Origin: Magnetovibrio sp. PR-2 | Lineage (GTDB): Bacteria; Pseudomonadota; Alphaproteobacteria; Rhodospirillales; Magnetovibrionaceae | Assembly (NCBI RefSeq): GCF_036689815.1 | Contig: NZ_JBAHUR010000007.1 | Coordinates: 124,001-188,000 of the forward strand | Reading direction: 5' to 3' | Length of the DNA stretch: 64,000 bases | Position numbers and translations under genes: made by a program | Notes under the pieces: generated by a model | The model's database searches: none | Told to the model about the DNA's origin: nothing | The model's input: the letters and a program-made list of their open reading frames with translations, nothing else | Shown: positions 17,888 to 25,882 of the stretch, one piece after another | Layout of the letters: each line of letters starts with the position of its first letter | How positions within the stretch are numbered: position 1 is the stretch's first letter

Positions 17888-18439
17888 TCAGACCCGCCAC
17901 TTGATCGAACAGCCCATGGACGGGATTTGGTCGGCCGGCCCTTGACCGGTTTTTGCGACTTGGGCCATGGCGTCGAACAGTTCGCGTTTGGCGTCTGCGG
18001 GGGCGGTTTCTTTGCGCGAGGCGTCCAAACGGCCGCGGTATTGCAGGCCTAAGCCCTTGTCAAACCCAAAGAAATCCGGGGTGCAAACAGCGTCATAGCT
18101 GCGTGCGACTTCTTGGCTTTCGTCGAACAGATAGGGGAACGGGAAGCTGTTTTGCTCTGCCATTTTGACCATGTTGTCGAAAGAATCGTCGGCATATTGG
18201 CTGGGATCGTTGGAATTGATCGCAACCACGCCAATGCCCTTGGCCTGCAGATCACGCACATCACGGATCAGACGTTCCAATACGGCCAGGACGTAGGGGC
18301 AGTGGTTGCACATAAACACCACCAGCGTGCCGTTCTCGCCTTGTACGTCGGACAGGCGATAGGTCTTGCCGTCCACCCCCGGCAAGCTGAAATCCGGGGC
18401 TTTCCAGCCAAAATCGCAAATCGGCGTTTCCACGGCCAT
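17888..18439 (-). CDS. Thioredoxin-fold redoxin family protein
   Basis: 183 residues from ATG 18439, chosen because GGAGGAGATGAGACC precedes it. The AhpC/TSA-type fold is shown by APDFSLPGVDGKTYRLSDVQG and by the redox motif MCNHCPYV near residue 45 (CxxC), then VVAINSNDP. No signal peptide, so cytoplasmic. The C terminus has a conserved GCSIKW with a third cysteine. This is a widespread, poorly characterised thioredoxin family. Function as disulfide reductase or peroxiredoxin-like protein is inferred. Confidence 0.85.
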   Translation of the reverse strand: MAVETPICDFGWKAPDFSLPGVDGKTYRLSDVQGENGTLVVFMCNHCPYVLAVLERLIRDVRDLQAKGIGVVAINSNDPSQYADDSFDNMVKMAEQNSFPFPYLFDESQEVARSYDAVCTPDFFGFDKGLGLQYRGRLDASRKETAPADAKRELFDAMAQVAKTGQGPADQIPSMGCSIKWRV

Positions 18440-18602
18440 GGTCTCATCTCCTCCTGTTTTCATTGACTCTAGATAAGCGAGATATGCGGTGTGCGCAACG
18501 CCCAAAAAGTTAATGCCTGCTTAAACTTTTTGCTCCACAATAAAAATTGGACGTGTGTGCAATAGAGAGAAAGTCTGTTTCCAAGAATTGGAGCCCAAAA
18601 CT

Positions 18603-18977
18603 ATGCGTACGCTTCGAATTTCAACGCTTTTGGCTTGTGCGGCCTTGCTGTCAGCCTGTTCCGGCTTAGGCAACGGTTCATCTGACGTTTATGGTTACGC
18701 GTCACGTGATGCGATCAACCACATTGGCACGTACAATGTTCTTGCGACTGCGGTGACCGTGGGTACGGACAAGACCGTCCTTGACCACATTGTGTCGTAT
18801 AGTTCAGGCAAGGATTGCTCGACCGTTCGATCTGAGCAAGGACGAACCTATTGCCGCGAAGACGAGCCCAATCCCACACCTCAGGTGCATTGCTATCGCT
18901 CCCTTGCCGATGTGACGTGTTACGCTGCGCCCAGCGAGACGCGGCCCATTGATGAACGTGTCGGCACTTCCAACTGA
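18603..18977 (+). CDS. Small cysteine-rich lipoprotein, conserved hypothetical
   Basis: 124 residues from ATG 18603. The signal peptide ends in a lipobox (LLACAALLSACSG, Cys at about 18), so it is exported and lipidated. The mature part has a regular Cys pattern: SGKDCS, TYCREDEPNPTP, VHCYRSLADVTCY, four cysteines likely paired in the periplasm. I recognise this as a conserved alphaproteobacterial lipoprotein family without known function. It is divergent from the thioredoxin-family gene. Confidence 0.75.
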   Translation: MRTLRISTLLACAALLSACSGLGNGSSDVYGYASRDAINHIGTYNVLATAVTVGTDKTVLDHIVSYSSGKDCSTVRSEQGRTYCREDEPNPTPQVHCYRSLADVTCYAAPSETRPIDERVGTSN

Positions 18978-19095
18978 CCAAGTCCTTCATAACGCAGCTG
19001 TATTGTCTGTTTCACCAAGCTCCGTGAGTTGACCAAACGCTCAAGTTGGCGTTTACTCGAACTCGCCAGACCTGTTGTTGTGCGAGAAACCCTGA

Positions 19096-19818
19096 ATGAA
19101 GCGATTGCTGTTTGCCACTGTTGCCTTGATGATCCTTGCGGGCGTGACTTATGTCACGCTTGGCTCAAAGCCGGAAATGAGCCCTGAAGTCTTGAAAAAG
19201 ATGAAGCTGGTTTCGCGCTTTAAAGATATTTTGCCCAAAGCCGAGGCCGGCAGCGCCGCCGACCAATACAAAATCGCGATTATGTATGAAACTGGGGACG
19301 GCACCAAAAAGGATCCGCGTGAAGCGGTCAAATGGCTGATGAAGGCGGCCGAACAAGGCTATCCCGACGCGCGCGTAAAACTGGGGATATCTTATGCCAA
19401 CGGTGAAATGGTGCGCCAAGATTACTTCTTGGCGGCGAAGTACTACCGTTTGGCGGCAACGTTTAACAACAATCCAGAAGCCCAGTTCCGTTTAGGCGAA
19501 TTGCATTTCAATGGGCGCGGTGTTGATCACGATTACAACAAAGCCACTAAATATTATGAACAGGCCGCTGCCCAAGGGCATGGGGCGGCGCAGTACATCC
19601 TCAGCTCCATGTATGAAGAAGGCTGGGGGCTCAAACGCGATTTGATCAAGGCCTACATCTGGATGAAGTTGGCGGTGAACAGACGCGATCAAGTGATTGC
19701 GGTGAACAAAAAGTACGACCCGGCCAAAAAGATCAAAATCTTGGTCAAAAAAATGAACCGTTTTCAAATTGAAACAGCGGAAAAACAGCTCAAGAAAATG
19801 GCTGCCAGCGCGAAGTGA
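19096..19818 (+). CDS. Sel1-repeat (TPR-like) exported protein
   Basis: 240 residues. An N-terminal signal or anchor helix (LLFATVALMILAGVTYVTLG) precedes four Sel1-like repeats of about 36 residues: AADQYKIAIMYETGDGTKKDPREAVKWLMKAAEQG, then LGISYANGEMV, RLGELHFNGRG and ILSSMYEEGWG units, each starting with Ala-rich helices. The C terminus is Lys-rich. Sel1 proteins are protein-binding scaffolds, often periplasmic. No functional partner is indicated by the neighbours. Confidence 0.85.
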   Translation: MKRLLFATVALMILAGVTYVTLGSKPEMSPEVLKKMKLVSRFKDILPKAEAGSAADQYKIAIMYETGDGTKKDPREAVKWLMKAAEQGYPDARVKLGISYANGEMVRQDYFLAAKYYRLAATFNNNPEAQFRLGELHFNGRGVDHDYNKATKYYEQAAAQGHGAAQYILSSMYEEGWGLKRDLIKAYIWMKLAVNRRDQVIAVNKKYDPAKKIKILVKKMNRFQIETAEKQLKKMAASAK

Positions 19819-19821
19819 TCT

Positions 19822-20124
19822 TTAGGATTTTGGCAAGCGGATGCGCACGATCCCTTTGAAATCGTTGGGGTCGGCCACTTGGCCTTTGCGCACAATCTCG
19901 ACCCGGCCTTGGCGCGCCAAAAATACGGCTTGTTGTTTCACAGCCTGAAGATATTTGCGCCACAGTTGCGGCCCGTCCTTGGGACGGCGACGCGCTTCGG
20001 CGATTTGCTTGGCGACTTTTTCAAAGCTCCACACCCCTCCATCGCTTAACGCGCTCAAAATAGCGGTGGCAACGGGATCGTCCTTGGCGGGCTTTTTGTC
20101 AGTATCGGTGTCTGTATCAGTCAT
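19822..20124 (-). CDS. DUF3253 domain protein
   Basis: 100 residues from ATG 20124. After a Thr-Asp repeat N terminus comes a winged-helix-like domain: VATAILSALSDGGVWSFEKVAKQIA, then LWRKYLQAVKQQAVFLARQGRVEIVRKGQ and KGIVRIRLP. The pattern 'W..(M/L)..V(R/K)..A..L...G.(I/V)...(R/Q)KG' is that of DUF3253, a small family of unknown function. No ribosome site is obvious before the ATG. Convergent with the Sel1 gene. Confidence 0.7.
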   Translation of the reverse strand: MTDTDTDTDKKPAKDDPVATAILSALSDGGVWSFEKVAKQIAEARRRPKDGPQLWRKYLQAVKQQAVFLARQGRVEIVRKGQVADPNDFKGIVRIRLPKS

Positions 20125-20164
20125 GCGCGGGGGTTTAGCATGCTTTTGAGAGGCTGGAAACTCA

Positions 20165-20197
20165 AAACGCCGATTGCAACACGTGCAATCGGCGTTT
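20165..20197 (-). terminator. Rho-independent terminator after the hemerythrin-like gene
   Basis: 14-bp perfect stem AAACGCCGATTGCA / TGCAATCGGCGTTT with a 5-nt loop; on the reverse strand it ends in GTTTTGAGTTT. It lies 28 nt beyond the hemerythrin-like gene stop. Confidence 0.8.
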
Positions 20198-20225
20198 GAA
20201 AAAGCGGCTGTGAGGCCGCAAGCGT

Positions 20226-20648
20226 CTATGCGGCGCGGTCGTGTCCGCGTGCGAGTGGATAAAGCTGCTCGCTTTCGGCTTGGATACGAGACCAAACCAG
20301 TTCAAACATTTCATCCGTCTCTTTGACAAATTCGGCGTGGTCACCGATGCGCAAGCCGTTCTTACACCACTTGTTGGCGTATTTTTTGAACAGGCGCTTG
20401 ATTTCTTTTTCGCCTTCCATGAAACGCTCAACCGTGGAACGCACGGAGCCGTCATTGTTGCTCAACAACGAAGAATAGATTTCTTTGTTGTTGTTCATGT
20501 GCATATCGAATTTGTCGCGATAGCGTTCGAACAGTTCACAAGCAATGGCACCGTCACATAGTTCCCGGTCTTGGAACAGATAGGACAACGTTTTCGCCAA
20601 TTCGGCGATTTGGTGGTTTTGCTCGTGAAGATCGTCAAATGAGACCAT
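20226..20648 (-). CDS. Hemerythrin-like HHE domain protein
   Basis: 140 residues, four-helix-bundle pattern. Candidate di-iron ligands include the N-terminal LHEQNHQIAEL, MHMNNNKEIYSSLL, the DHAEFVKE motif and the terminal ESEQLYPLARGH; 'E..LYPL' is typical of HHE cation-binding domains. Spacing in the second motif (H-x5-E) differs from the usual H-x3-E, so a full di-iron site is not certain. Soluble, single-gene unit with its own terminator. Likely roles are O2 or NO sensing or iron handling. Confidence 0.7.
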   Translation of the reverse strand: MVSFDDLHEQNHQIAELAKTLSYLFQDRELCDGAIACELFERYRDKFDMHMNNNKEIYSSLLSNNDGSVRSTVERFMEGEKEIKRLFKKYANKWCKNGLRIGDHAEFVKETDEMFELVWSRIQAESEQLYPLARGHDRAA

Positions 20649-20835
20649 TTATGTTTTCTCCTCCCCCATCCACAAAGTCACGCGGTTGTTGTAGGCGAAT
20701 CTACAGCTACTGGGTGACGTTCTTGTGAATTTCTCTATGGTTCTATTGTAAGCACTCTATAAATTAAATTGAATGAATAATGCATCTTATGAATCAAAGT
20801 GTTGCAGCATTAACTAATTAAGGAAAAAACGAATA
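20649..20835. other. AT-rich intergenic region
   Basis: About 190 nt between two reverse-strand genes. The half next to the hemerythrin-like gene should contain its promoter. I see no gene or clear -35/-10 pair. Confidence 0.3.
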
Positions 20836-21480
20836 TCAGCTCAAAAGGGGGCTTGCGGCGAGGCCGTCGAACATAAATTGCACTGCCAAAGCGGCCAGAA
20901 GGACACCTGTTACCCGCGCAATCACATTCAGCCCCGTCACGCCGAGCACACGCTGGACTTGCCCGGCCATCATTAGCAGCACTAGGGTGAGGAGCAAGTT
21001 CGCCAACAATGCGCCCACGGCAAGGCCCCAATGGAGCCAATCACCACCACTTTCCGCCGTCAACAGGACCACCGCACCCATGGTGCCCGGCCCGGCAATC
21101 AAAGGCGTGGCGAGGGGGAAGACGGAAATGTCCTGTTTCGATTTGGCTTCGTTGTATTCGTCGTCGGTGGTGGAGCTGTCACCGGATGGGCGGGCAAAAA
21201 CCATGTTGATGGCGATTAAAAGCAACAAGATACCACCCGCCATGCGCATGGCGCTCAAGGTAATGCCCAAGCGTGACAACACCGCATCGCCGAACAGGGC
21301 GAAGGCCAACAGGATGGCTGCTGCTATGGCAACGCCGCGAAAGGCAAGTTTTCGCCGTTCCGGTGCTGGGGTGCCCTTGGTCAGCACAGCAAACAACGCC
21401 GCCACATCCACAGGCCCCATGGTAGCGAAGATGGTGGTGAACGCCACCAAGCCGATTTCAATCATTTGTGCGTGGTCCAT
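20836..21480 (-). CDS. MarC family integral membrane protein
   Basis: 214 residues from ATG 21480 (an ATG at 21495 is possible). Six hydrophobic helices and the family motifs IFATMGPVDVAALFAVLTKG near the N terminus and FPLATPLIAGPGTMGAVVLLT in the middle identify a MarC/UPF0056 protein. Despite the name, the family has no proven drug-resistance role; transport of a small metabolite is suspected. Divergent from the aminotransferase gene. Confidence 0.88.
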   Translation of the reverse strand: MDHAQMIEIGLVAFTTIFATMGPVDVAALFAVLTKGTPAPERRKLAFRGVAIAAAILLAFALFGDAVLSRLGITLSAMRMAGGILLLLIAINMVFARPSGDSSTTDDEYNEAKSKQDISVFPLATPLIAGPGTMGAVVLLTAESGGDWLHWGLAVGALLANLLLTLVLLMMAGQVQRVLGVTGLNVIARVTGVLLAALAVQFMFDGLAASPLLS

Positions 21481-21557
21481 AGGTGAGCTTAACATGGATT
21501 GGAGACAGGGGAACATCGCCCTCGCATCCCGGCGCATGATCTGATAAGCAAGTGCTT

Positions 21558-22583
21558 ATGAACGAATTGGACATCATCAAACTGGGCCAAAAGCCCGTCC
21601 TGCACGGTGGCGATCCCAAAGCCGCCGAGGCACGTTTTGGCGTTCCCAAACAGGGCTGGGTGGATTTATCGACAGGCATCAATCCCAAGCCTTATCCCCT
21701 TGGCGATATCCCCGCAGAAGTTTTCGCGCGGTTGCCGTTCAAATCTGAACTGGACGATTTGCTGGCGGCAGCGCGCAAGGCCTACGGCGTGCCGGATGAA
21801 GCCGGAATTGTGGCGTCTGCAGGCACCCAGGCGTTGATCCAGTTGGCACCGACGTTGTTTGATCCCGGTGACGTCACCATTATGGGGCCAACGTATGGTG
21901 AACACGCACCGGCTTGGCGTGGTGCAGGGCACAACGTGGTCGAAGTCGGTAGCATTTGTGCCCAAGCGGCGGAACCGTCACCTTTTGGTGTCTCCGTCCA
22001 TCCCAACAATCCCACAGGCCGCTTGCAGGCCGTCGACGGCCTCGTCGCCATGGCGGGCGAGCTGTTTGATCGGGGTGGGGCGTTGGTGGTTGATGAAGCC
22101 TTCATCGACGTTGTGCCGGATTTATCCATCACACCGCATGCCGGGTGCGACGGCTTGATCGTTTTGCGCTCGTTTGGGAAGTTTTATGGTCTTGCAGGCC
22201 TGCGCCTGGGCTTCGCCATCACCACACCGGATTTGGCGGAACGATTAAACGAAAAGATCGGTCCTTGGGCGGTGTCGGGCCCGGCTTTATATGCTGGAAC
22301 GAAAGCCTTGAGCGACCCGTCCTGGGCGGACCAAACGCGCAAAGATCTTTCGGTCGCGATGACGCAGTTGAACAAGATGCTGACCCACGCAGGCTTGCGA
22401 TATGTGGGGGGCACCGATCTGTTCACCCTGGTCGAGCACGAAGATGCTCAAGCGATTTACGAAAAGCTGGGCCGTGCGGGCATTTTGGTGCGTCCGTTCG
22501 ACTACAATACCCATTGGCTACGTTTCGGCTTGCCGGGGACGCAAGAGCATTGGCAGCGCCTAGAAGCTGCTCTCAAAAGCTAA
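21558..22583 (+). CDS. CobD/CobC-type threonine-phosphate decarboxylase
   Basis: 341 residues from ATG 21558 (a GTG at 21552 is also in frame). Class I PLP-dependent fold: WVDLSTGINPKPYPL at the N terminus, ASAGTQALI, VHPNNPTG, VVDEAFID (PLP Asp) and LRSFGKFYGLAGLRLGF with the Schiff-base lysine. GGDPKAAEARFG and DLSTGINP are diagnostic of the CobD (CobC in alphaproteobacteria) branch, which makes aminopropanol phosphate for the nucleotide loop of cobalamin, rather than HisC. No other cobalamin gene or B12 riboswitch is visible here. Confidence 0.85.
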   Translation: MNELDIIKLGQKPVLHGGDPKAAEARFGVPKQGWVDLSTGINPKPYPLGDIPAEVFARLPFKSELDDLLAAARKAYGVPDEAGIVASAGTQALIQLAPTLFDPGDVTIMGPTYGEHAPAWRGAGHNVVEVGSICAQAAEPSPFGVSVHPNNPTGRLQAVDGLVAMAGELFDRGGALVVDEAFIDVVPDLSITPHAGCDGLIVLRSFGKFYGLAGLRLGFAITTPDLAERLNEKIGPWAVSGPALYAGTKALSDPSWADQTRKDLSVAMTQLNKMLTHAGLRYVGGTDLFTLVEHEDAQAIYEKLGRAGILVRPFDYNTHWLRFGLPGTQEHWQRLEAALKS

Positions 22584-22695
22584 ACTTCATTTCAATGAAT
22601 GAGATTAGAAACATACCCACTATTGTGTTGATTTATGAATCTGTATCATGAATGCTTGAACAGGTAGAGGGGCTGTATTTAGAGGCAGCAAGCTG

Positions 22696-25125
22696 GTGGT
22701 GACAGAACGTAGTTCATTTCGGTTAACGGTACCAAAGGGCAGAACGCTTGGTCGGGTTTTAAAACGGCCTGCGTTGGTTTTGGTTTTCTTCACATGCATT
22801 TTGGTGTGGCCTTTGTACGGAGGTGCTCAGACGGAGCGTACTTCTGCGAAGGCGAACGTTCTGTTTTTGGATTCCTTTCAGCCTAGCATGCCCTGGAACC
22901 GTATATTCCATAAGGCAATGAATGAGCATTTGGCGCAAGCCCCTCTACAGCCGGTAGTTTTCACGGAATATCTGGATGCGGTTCGGTTCCCCCACCAGTT
23001 GAAATCGGGGCTGTATGCGGCGAACTTGCAAGACAAGTACGCCACAAAAGAGCTGAAGTTGGTGGTCACGCAATCGGGGCCTGCGGCGAACTTTCTCAAA
23101 CACAACCCGGACCTTTTTCCCGGTGTGCCCAGGTTGTTCGTTAACCCCCCTCCAGTTATTGCGGGGCAATCCCAAAATAATTCTGCAAACGCTGTCATTA
23201 CCGCCAAAGCCGATATCGTTGCGGCATTTTCCGAGATGCTGAAACTGATGGAGCCTAAGCGCATCGTGGTGGTCGGCGATTCCGTAACCCCTCTGGTTCA
23301 GGGGTATGTGAAAGAATTAAAGGGTGCGTTTGGCACGAACACAGGCGGAACCACGGTGGATTACATTTTCGACACCCCTTTAGAGGATGTCTTGTCGCAA
23401 GTGGTTTCCTATAAATCTGGGACGGTCATTTTTTATGTTCTTGTCTTCAGTGACCGTGAGGGCAACGCCTATGTTCCTTTCCATGTGGTCAAGCGTCTTT
23501 CCGAAGTCGCTCCTGTACCCGTCTTCAGTCATTGGGACAGTTTGATGGGCAGTGGAATTGTCGGCGGGTATATGTTGAGCGCAGAGAGTGTTGGCACCCT
23601 TGCTGCAGAACACATTTTGTCCATCACTCAAAATGGAGCACCTCCTGCACGCACCAAAGATGGAAAGCTGGGGCTGAAGCACATCTATGATTGGCGCGCT
23701 TTGCAAAAGTTTGGTATCGCGGAAAAACGGTTGCCGGATGGCGCGAAAGTTGTTCAAAAGGCACCACCGTTTTGGGTGGAGTACCGCGTTCATCTGAGCT
23801 TAGCCGTGGTCGGTGTGTTTCTTTTGGCTTTAGCTGCGGCTGTTTGGATTCTAGCCCTCAGAAGGGCGGTCGCCAAGCGTCGCTCAGAGCTATTGATCAA
23901 TGACGAAACATTGAAATTCATCTCTCAAAAAGGCTGGGAAGAGAGCGGTGAAAACTTTTTCGACAGCTTGGCGAAGTACCTTGGAAAAATCTTAAGCGTG
24001 GATTACGTCCTGATTGACAAGTTACTTCGCGATGGCGTTACGGCGGAAACAGTTTCGTTCTATGTGAAGGGGGAAATTGCACAAAGTGTCGATTATCCTT
24101 TAGGCGGGACACCTTGCGAAAACGTCATGGGTAAAAACTATTGTTGTTATCCCGATCGTATCCAAGAGCGTTTTCCCGATGATTATTTGTTAGGGGACAT
24201 GGAGGCCGAAAGCTACGCCGGGATACCGCTTTGGGATTCGAAAAAGAACCCGATCGGACTTATTGCGGTCTTAGACACGGCTCCCTTGGACAATATTGAG
24301 CGCGTGAAGACGGTCTTGCGCTTGGTTGCGATGCGCGCTTCGCAGGAGCTGGAACACAGGGTTTATGAAGAACACTTGATTACGGCCCGCGCCGAAGCTG
24401 AAGCTGCGAACCAGGCCAAGTCGGAATTCTTGGCAGCTATGAGTCACGATTTGCGCACGCCGCTCAATGCGATTATGGGATTTTCGCAGATCATGGAAAC
24501 CCAAACATTCGGCCCATTGGGGGATCCGCATTATGAAGATTATGCACAGTCCATCAATCAAAGCGGCGCGCTATTGGTGAGCTTGATCGACGATATTCTC
24601 GACATTTCCAAAGTCGAGGCTGGGAAGTATAAACTCGACCCCCAGACATTGGAGGTCGACAAGCTGATCTGTAATTCTGTGGATATGGTTACCTCCATTG
24701 CGACAAGTTCGAAAATTGAAATTATCACGGACTTCGATCACGGTGCGGTAAAACTCTCTGCGGATGAGCGCTCTCTGATTCAAATTTTCAACAACGTGTT
24801 GTCGAATGCCGTGAAGTTTTCCAAACCACACGACACAATTCTCATCAAGACAGGGTTGGATGACAACAATGGCCTTATCTTGACGGTTCAAGATAATGGC
24901 ATCGGTATGTCGCAAGAAGATATCGAACGGGCTACACGTCCGTTTGAACAGGCCGATAGTGCCCGTGCACGCCGCCATAAGGGCACGGGGCTTGGTTTAT
25001 ATCTGTGTCAAAATTTGATGATCTTGCATGGCGGCAAACTTGAAATCAAAAGCCAAGTTGAACACGGCACGACGGTCAAGCTGACGTTCCCGCCTAACCG
25101 CACGATCATATTAAATCCGCTCTAG
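22696..25125 (+). CDS. Hybrid-sensor histidine kinase with periplasmic ABC-binding-protein-like domain
   Basis: 809 residues, GTG start assumed. A signal/anchor helix (ALVLVFFTCILVWPLYGG) is followed by a periplasmic domain (about 50-355) resembling ABC substrate-binding proteins of the PF04392 type (VLFLDSFQPSMPWNRIFHKAM, LVVTQSGPAANFL, LFVNPPPV). A membrane helix follows (about 375-395), then a GAF-like domain (to about 560), a dimerisation/phospho-acceptor domain with H584 in AMSHDLRTPLNAIMGFSQ, and a HATPase domain (NNVLSNAVKFS, DNGIGMS, GTGLGLYLC). There is no receiver domain and no response regulator nearby, so it is an orphan sensor. It probably binds a small ligand directly. Confidence 0.9.
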   Translation: MVTERSSFRLTVPKGRTLGRVLKRPALVLVFFTCILVWPLYGGAQTERTSAKANVLFLDSFQPSMPWNRIFHKAMNEHLAQAPLQPVVFTEYLDAVRFPHQLKSGLYAANLQDKYATKELKLVVTQSGPAANFLKHNPDLFPGVPRLFVNPPPVIAGQSQNNSANAVITAKADIVAAFSEMLKLMEPKRIVVVGDSVTPLVQGYVKELKGAFGTNTGGTTVDYIFDTPLEDVLSQVVSYKSGTVIFYVLVFSDREGNAYVPFHVVKRLSEVAPVPVFSHWDSLMGSGIVGGYMLSAESVGTLAAEHILSITQNGAPPARTKDGKLGLKHIYDWRALQKFGIAEKRLPDGAKVVQKAPPFWVEYRVHLSLAVVGVFLLALAAAVWILALRRAVAKRRSELLINDETLKFISQKGWEESGENFFDSLAKYLGKILSVDYVLIDKLLRDGVTAETVSFYVKGEIAQSVDYPLGGTPCENVMGKNYCCYPDRIQERFPDDYLLGDMEAESYAGIPLWDSKKNPIGLIAVLDTAPLDNIERVKTVLRLVAMRASQELEHRVYEEHLITARAEAEAANQAKSEFLAAMSHDLRTPLNAIMGFSQIMETQTFGPLGDPHYEDYAQSINQSGALLVSLIDDILDISKVEAGKYKLDPQTLEVDKLICNSVDMVTSIATSSKIEIITDFDHGAVKLSADERSLIQIFNNVLSNAVKFSKPHDTILIKTGLDDNNGLILTVQDNGIGMSQEDIERATRPFEQADSARARRHKGTGLGLYLCQNLMILHGGKLEIKSQVEHGTTVKLTFPPNRTIILNPL

Positions 25126-25871
25126 AGCTCGTATTCAGTATGTCCGGATTTGAGCTCGTCTTCCGCCGTCACCAATGTTCCGTTGGCGGTGCAGGCCGGT
25201 GAGGCCAGTTCCAAGAACAAATGATTGATGGCTTCAGGTGATTTAACCGTTTCGGGGTCTTCGCCCGGCATAGCTTCGGCGCGCATGGCGGTGCGGGTTC
25301 CGCCGGGGTTGATCATGTTGACGCGCACGTTGGTTTTTTCGCATTCTTCGGCATAAATGCCTGCGACCATTTCCACACCAGCTTTGGACACCGCATAGCT
25401 GCCCCAGAACGCACGCGGCTGGTGGCCGACGCTGGACGTGACCAAGATGGCGCGCCCCGCGTCCGATCCCTTCAACAGCGGATCCAAAGACCGGATCAAA
25501 CGCCAGTTGGCGGTGAGGTTGATGTCTAAGACGTGTTGCCATTCTTTGGGATCAATGTGGGAAATCGGGGCCAAGGTGCCCAAAGTGCCCGCGTTACCGA
25601 CAAACACATCGAGCTTGCCAAAGCGTTCGTAGATTGCGCCGCCGATTTTGTCGATCACGCCAAAATCCGTCAGGTCGCACGGCACCAGAGTGGGGGCTTC
25701 ATAGCCAGCGGAGCGCAGTTCGTCGTCCAGCTCTTCCAGAGCGCCTTGGGTGCGTGCGGTCAAGATCAGGTGTGCACCTTGCTCGGCAAAACACTTGGCG
25801 AGGGATCGGCCAATGCCGCGAGACGCTCCGGTGATCAGGGCTACGCGGCCTTCGAGGATTTTATCTGGCAT
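25122..25871 (-). CDS. Short-chain dehydrogenase/reductase
   Basis: 249 residues, classical SDR: cofactor motif TGASRGIGRS near residue 14, NAG at about 93, and the catalytic triad with Ser in TSSVGHQ and YAVSK. The C terminus is shorter than in FabG. Substrate unknown; NAD(P)H specificity likely from the ARTQ following strand 2. It follows purF in the same orientation with an 11-nt gap, the arrangement seen in many alphaproteobacteria. Its last codons overlap the stop of the histidine kinase on the other strand by 4 nt (the palindrome CTAG). Confidence 0.9.
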   Translation of the reverse strand: MPDKILEGRVALITGASRGIGRSLAKCFAEQGAHLILTARTQGALEELDDELRSAGYEAPTLVPCDLTDFGVIDKIGGAIYERFGKLDVFVGNAGTLGTLAPISHIDPKEWQHVLDINLTANWRLIRSLDPLLKGSDAGRAILVTSSVGHQPRAFWGSYAVSKAGVEMVAGIYAEECEKTNVRVNMINPGGTRTAMRAEAMPGEDPETVKSPEAINHLFLELASPACTANGTLVTAEDELKSGHTEYEL

Positions 25872-25882
25872 TTTTTGCTCTC

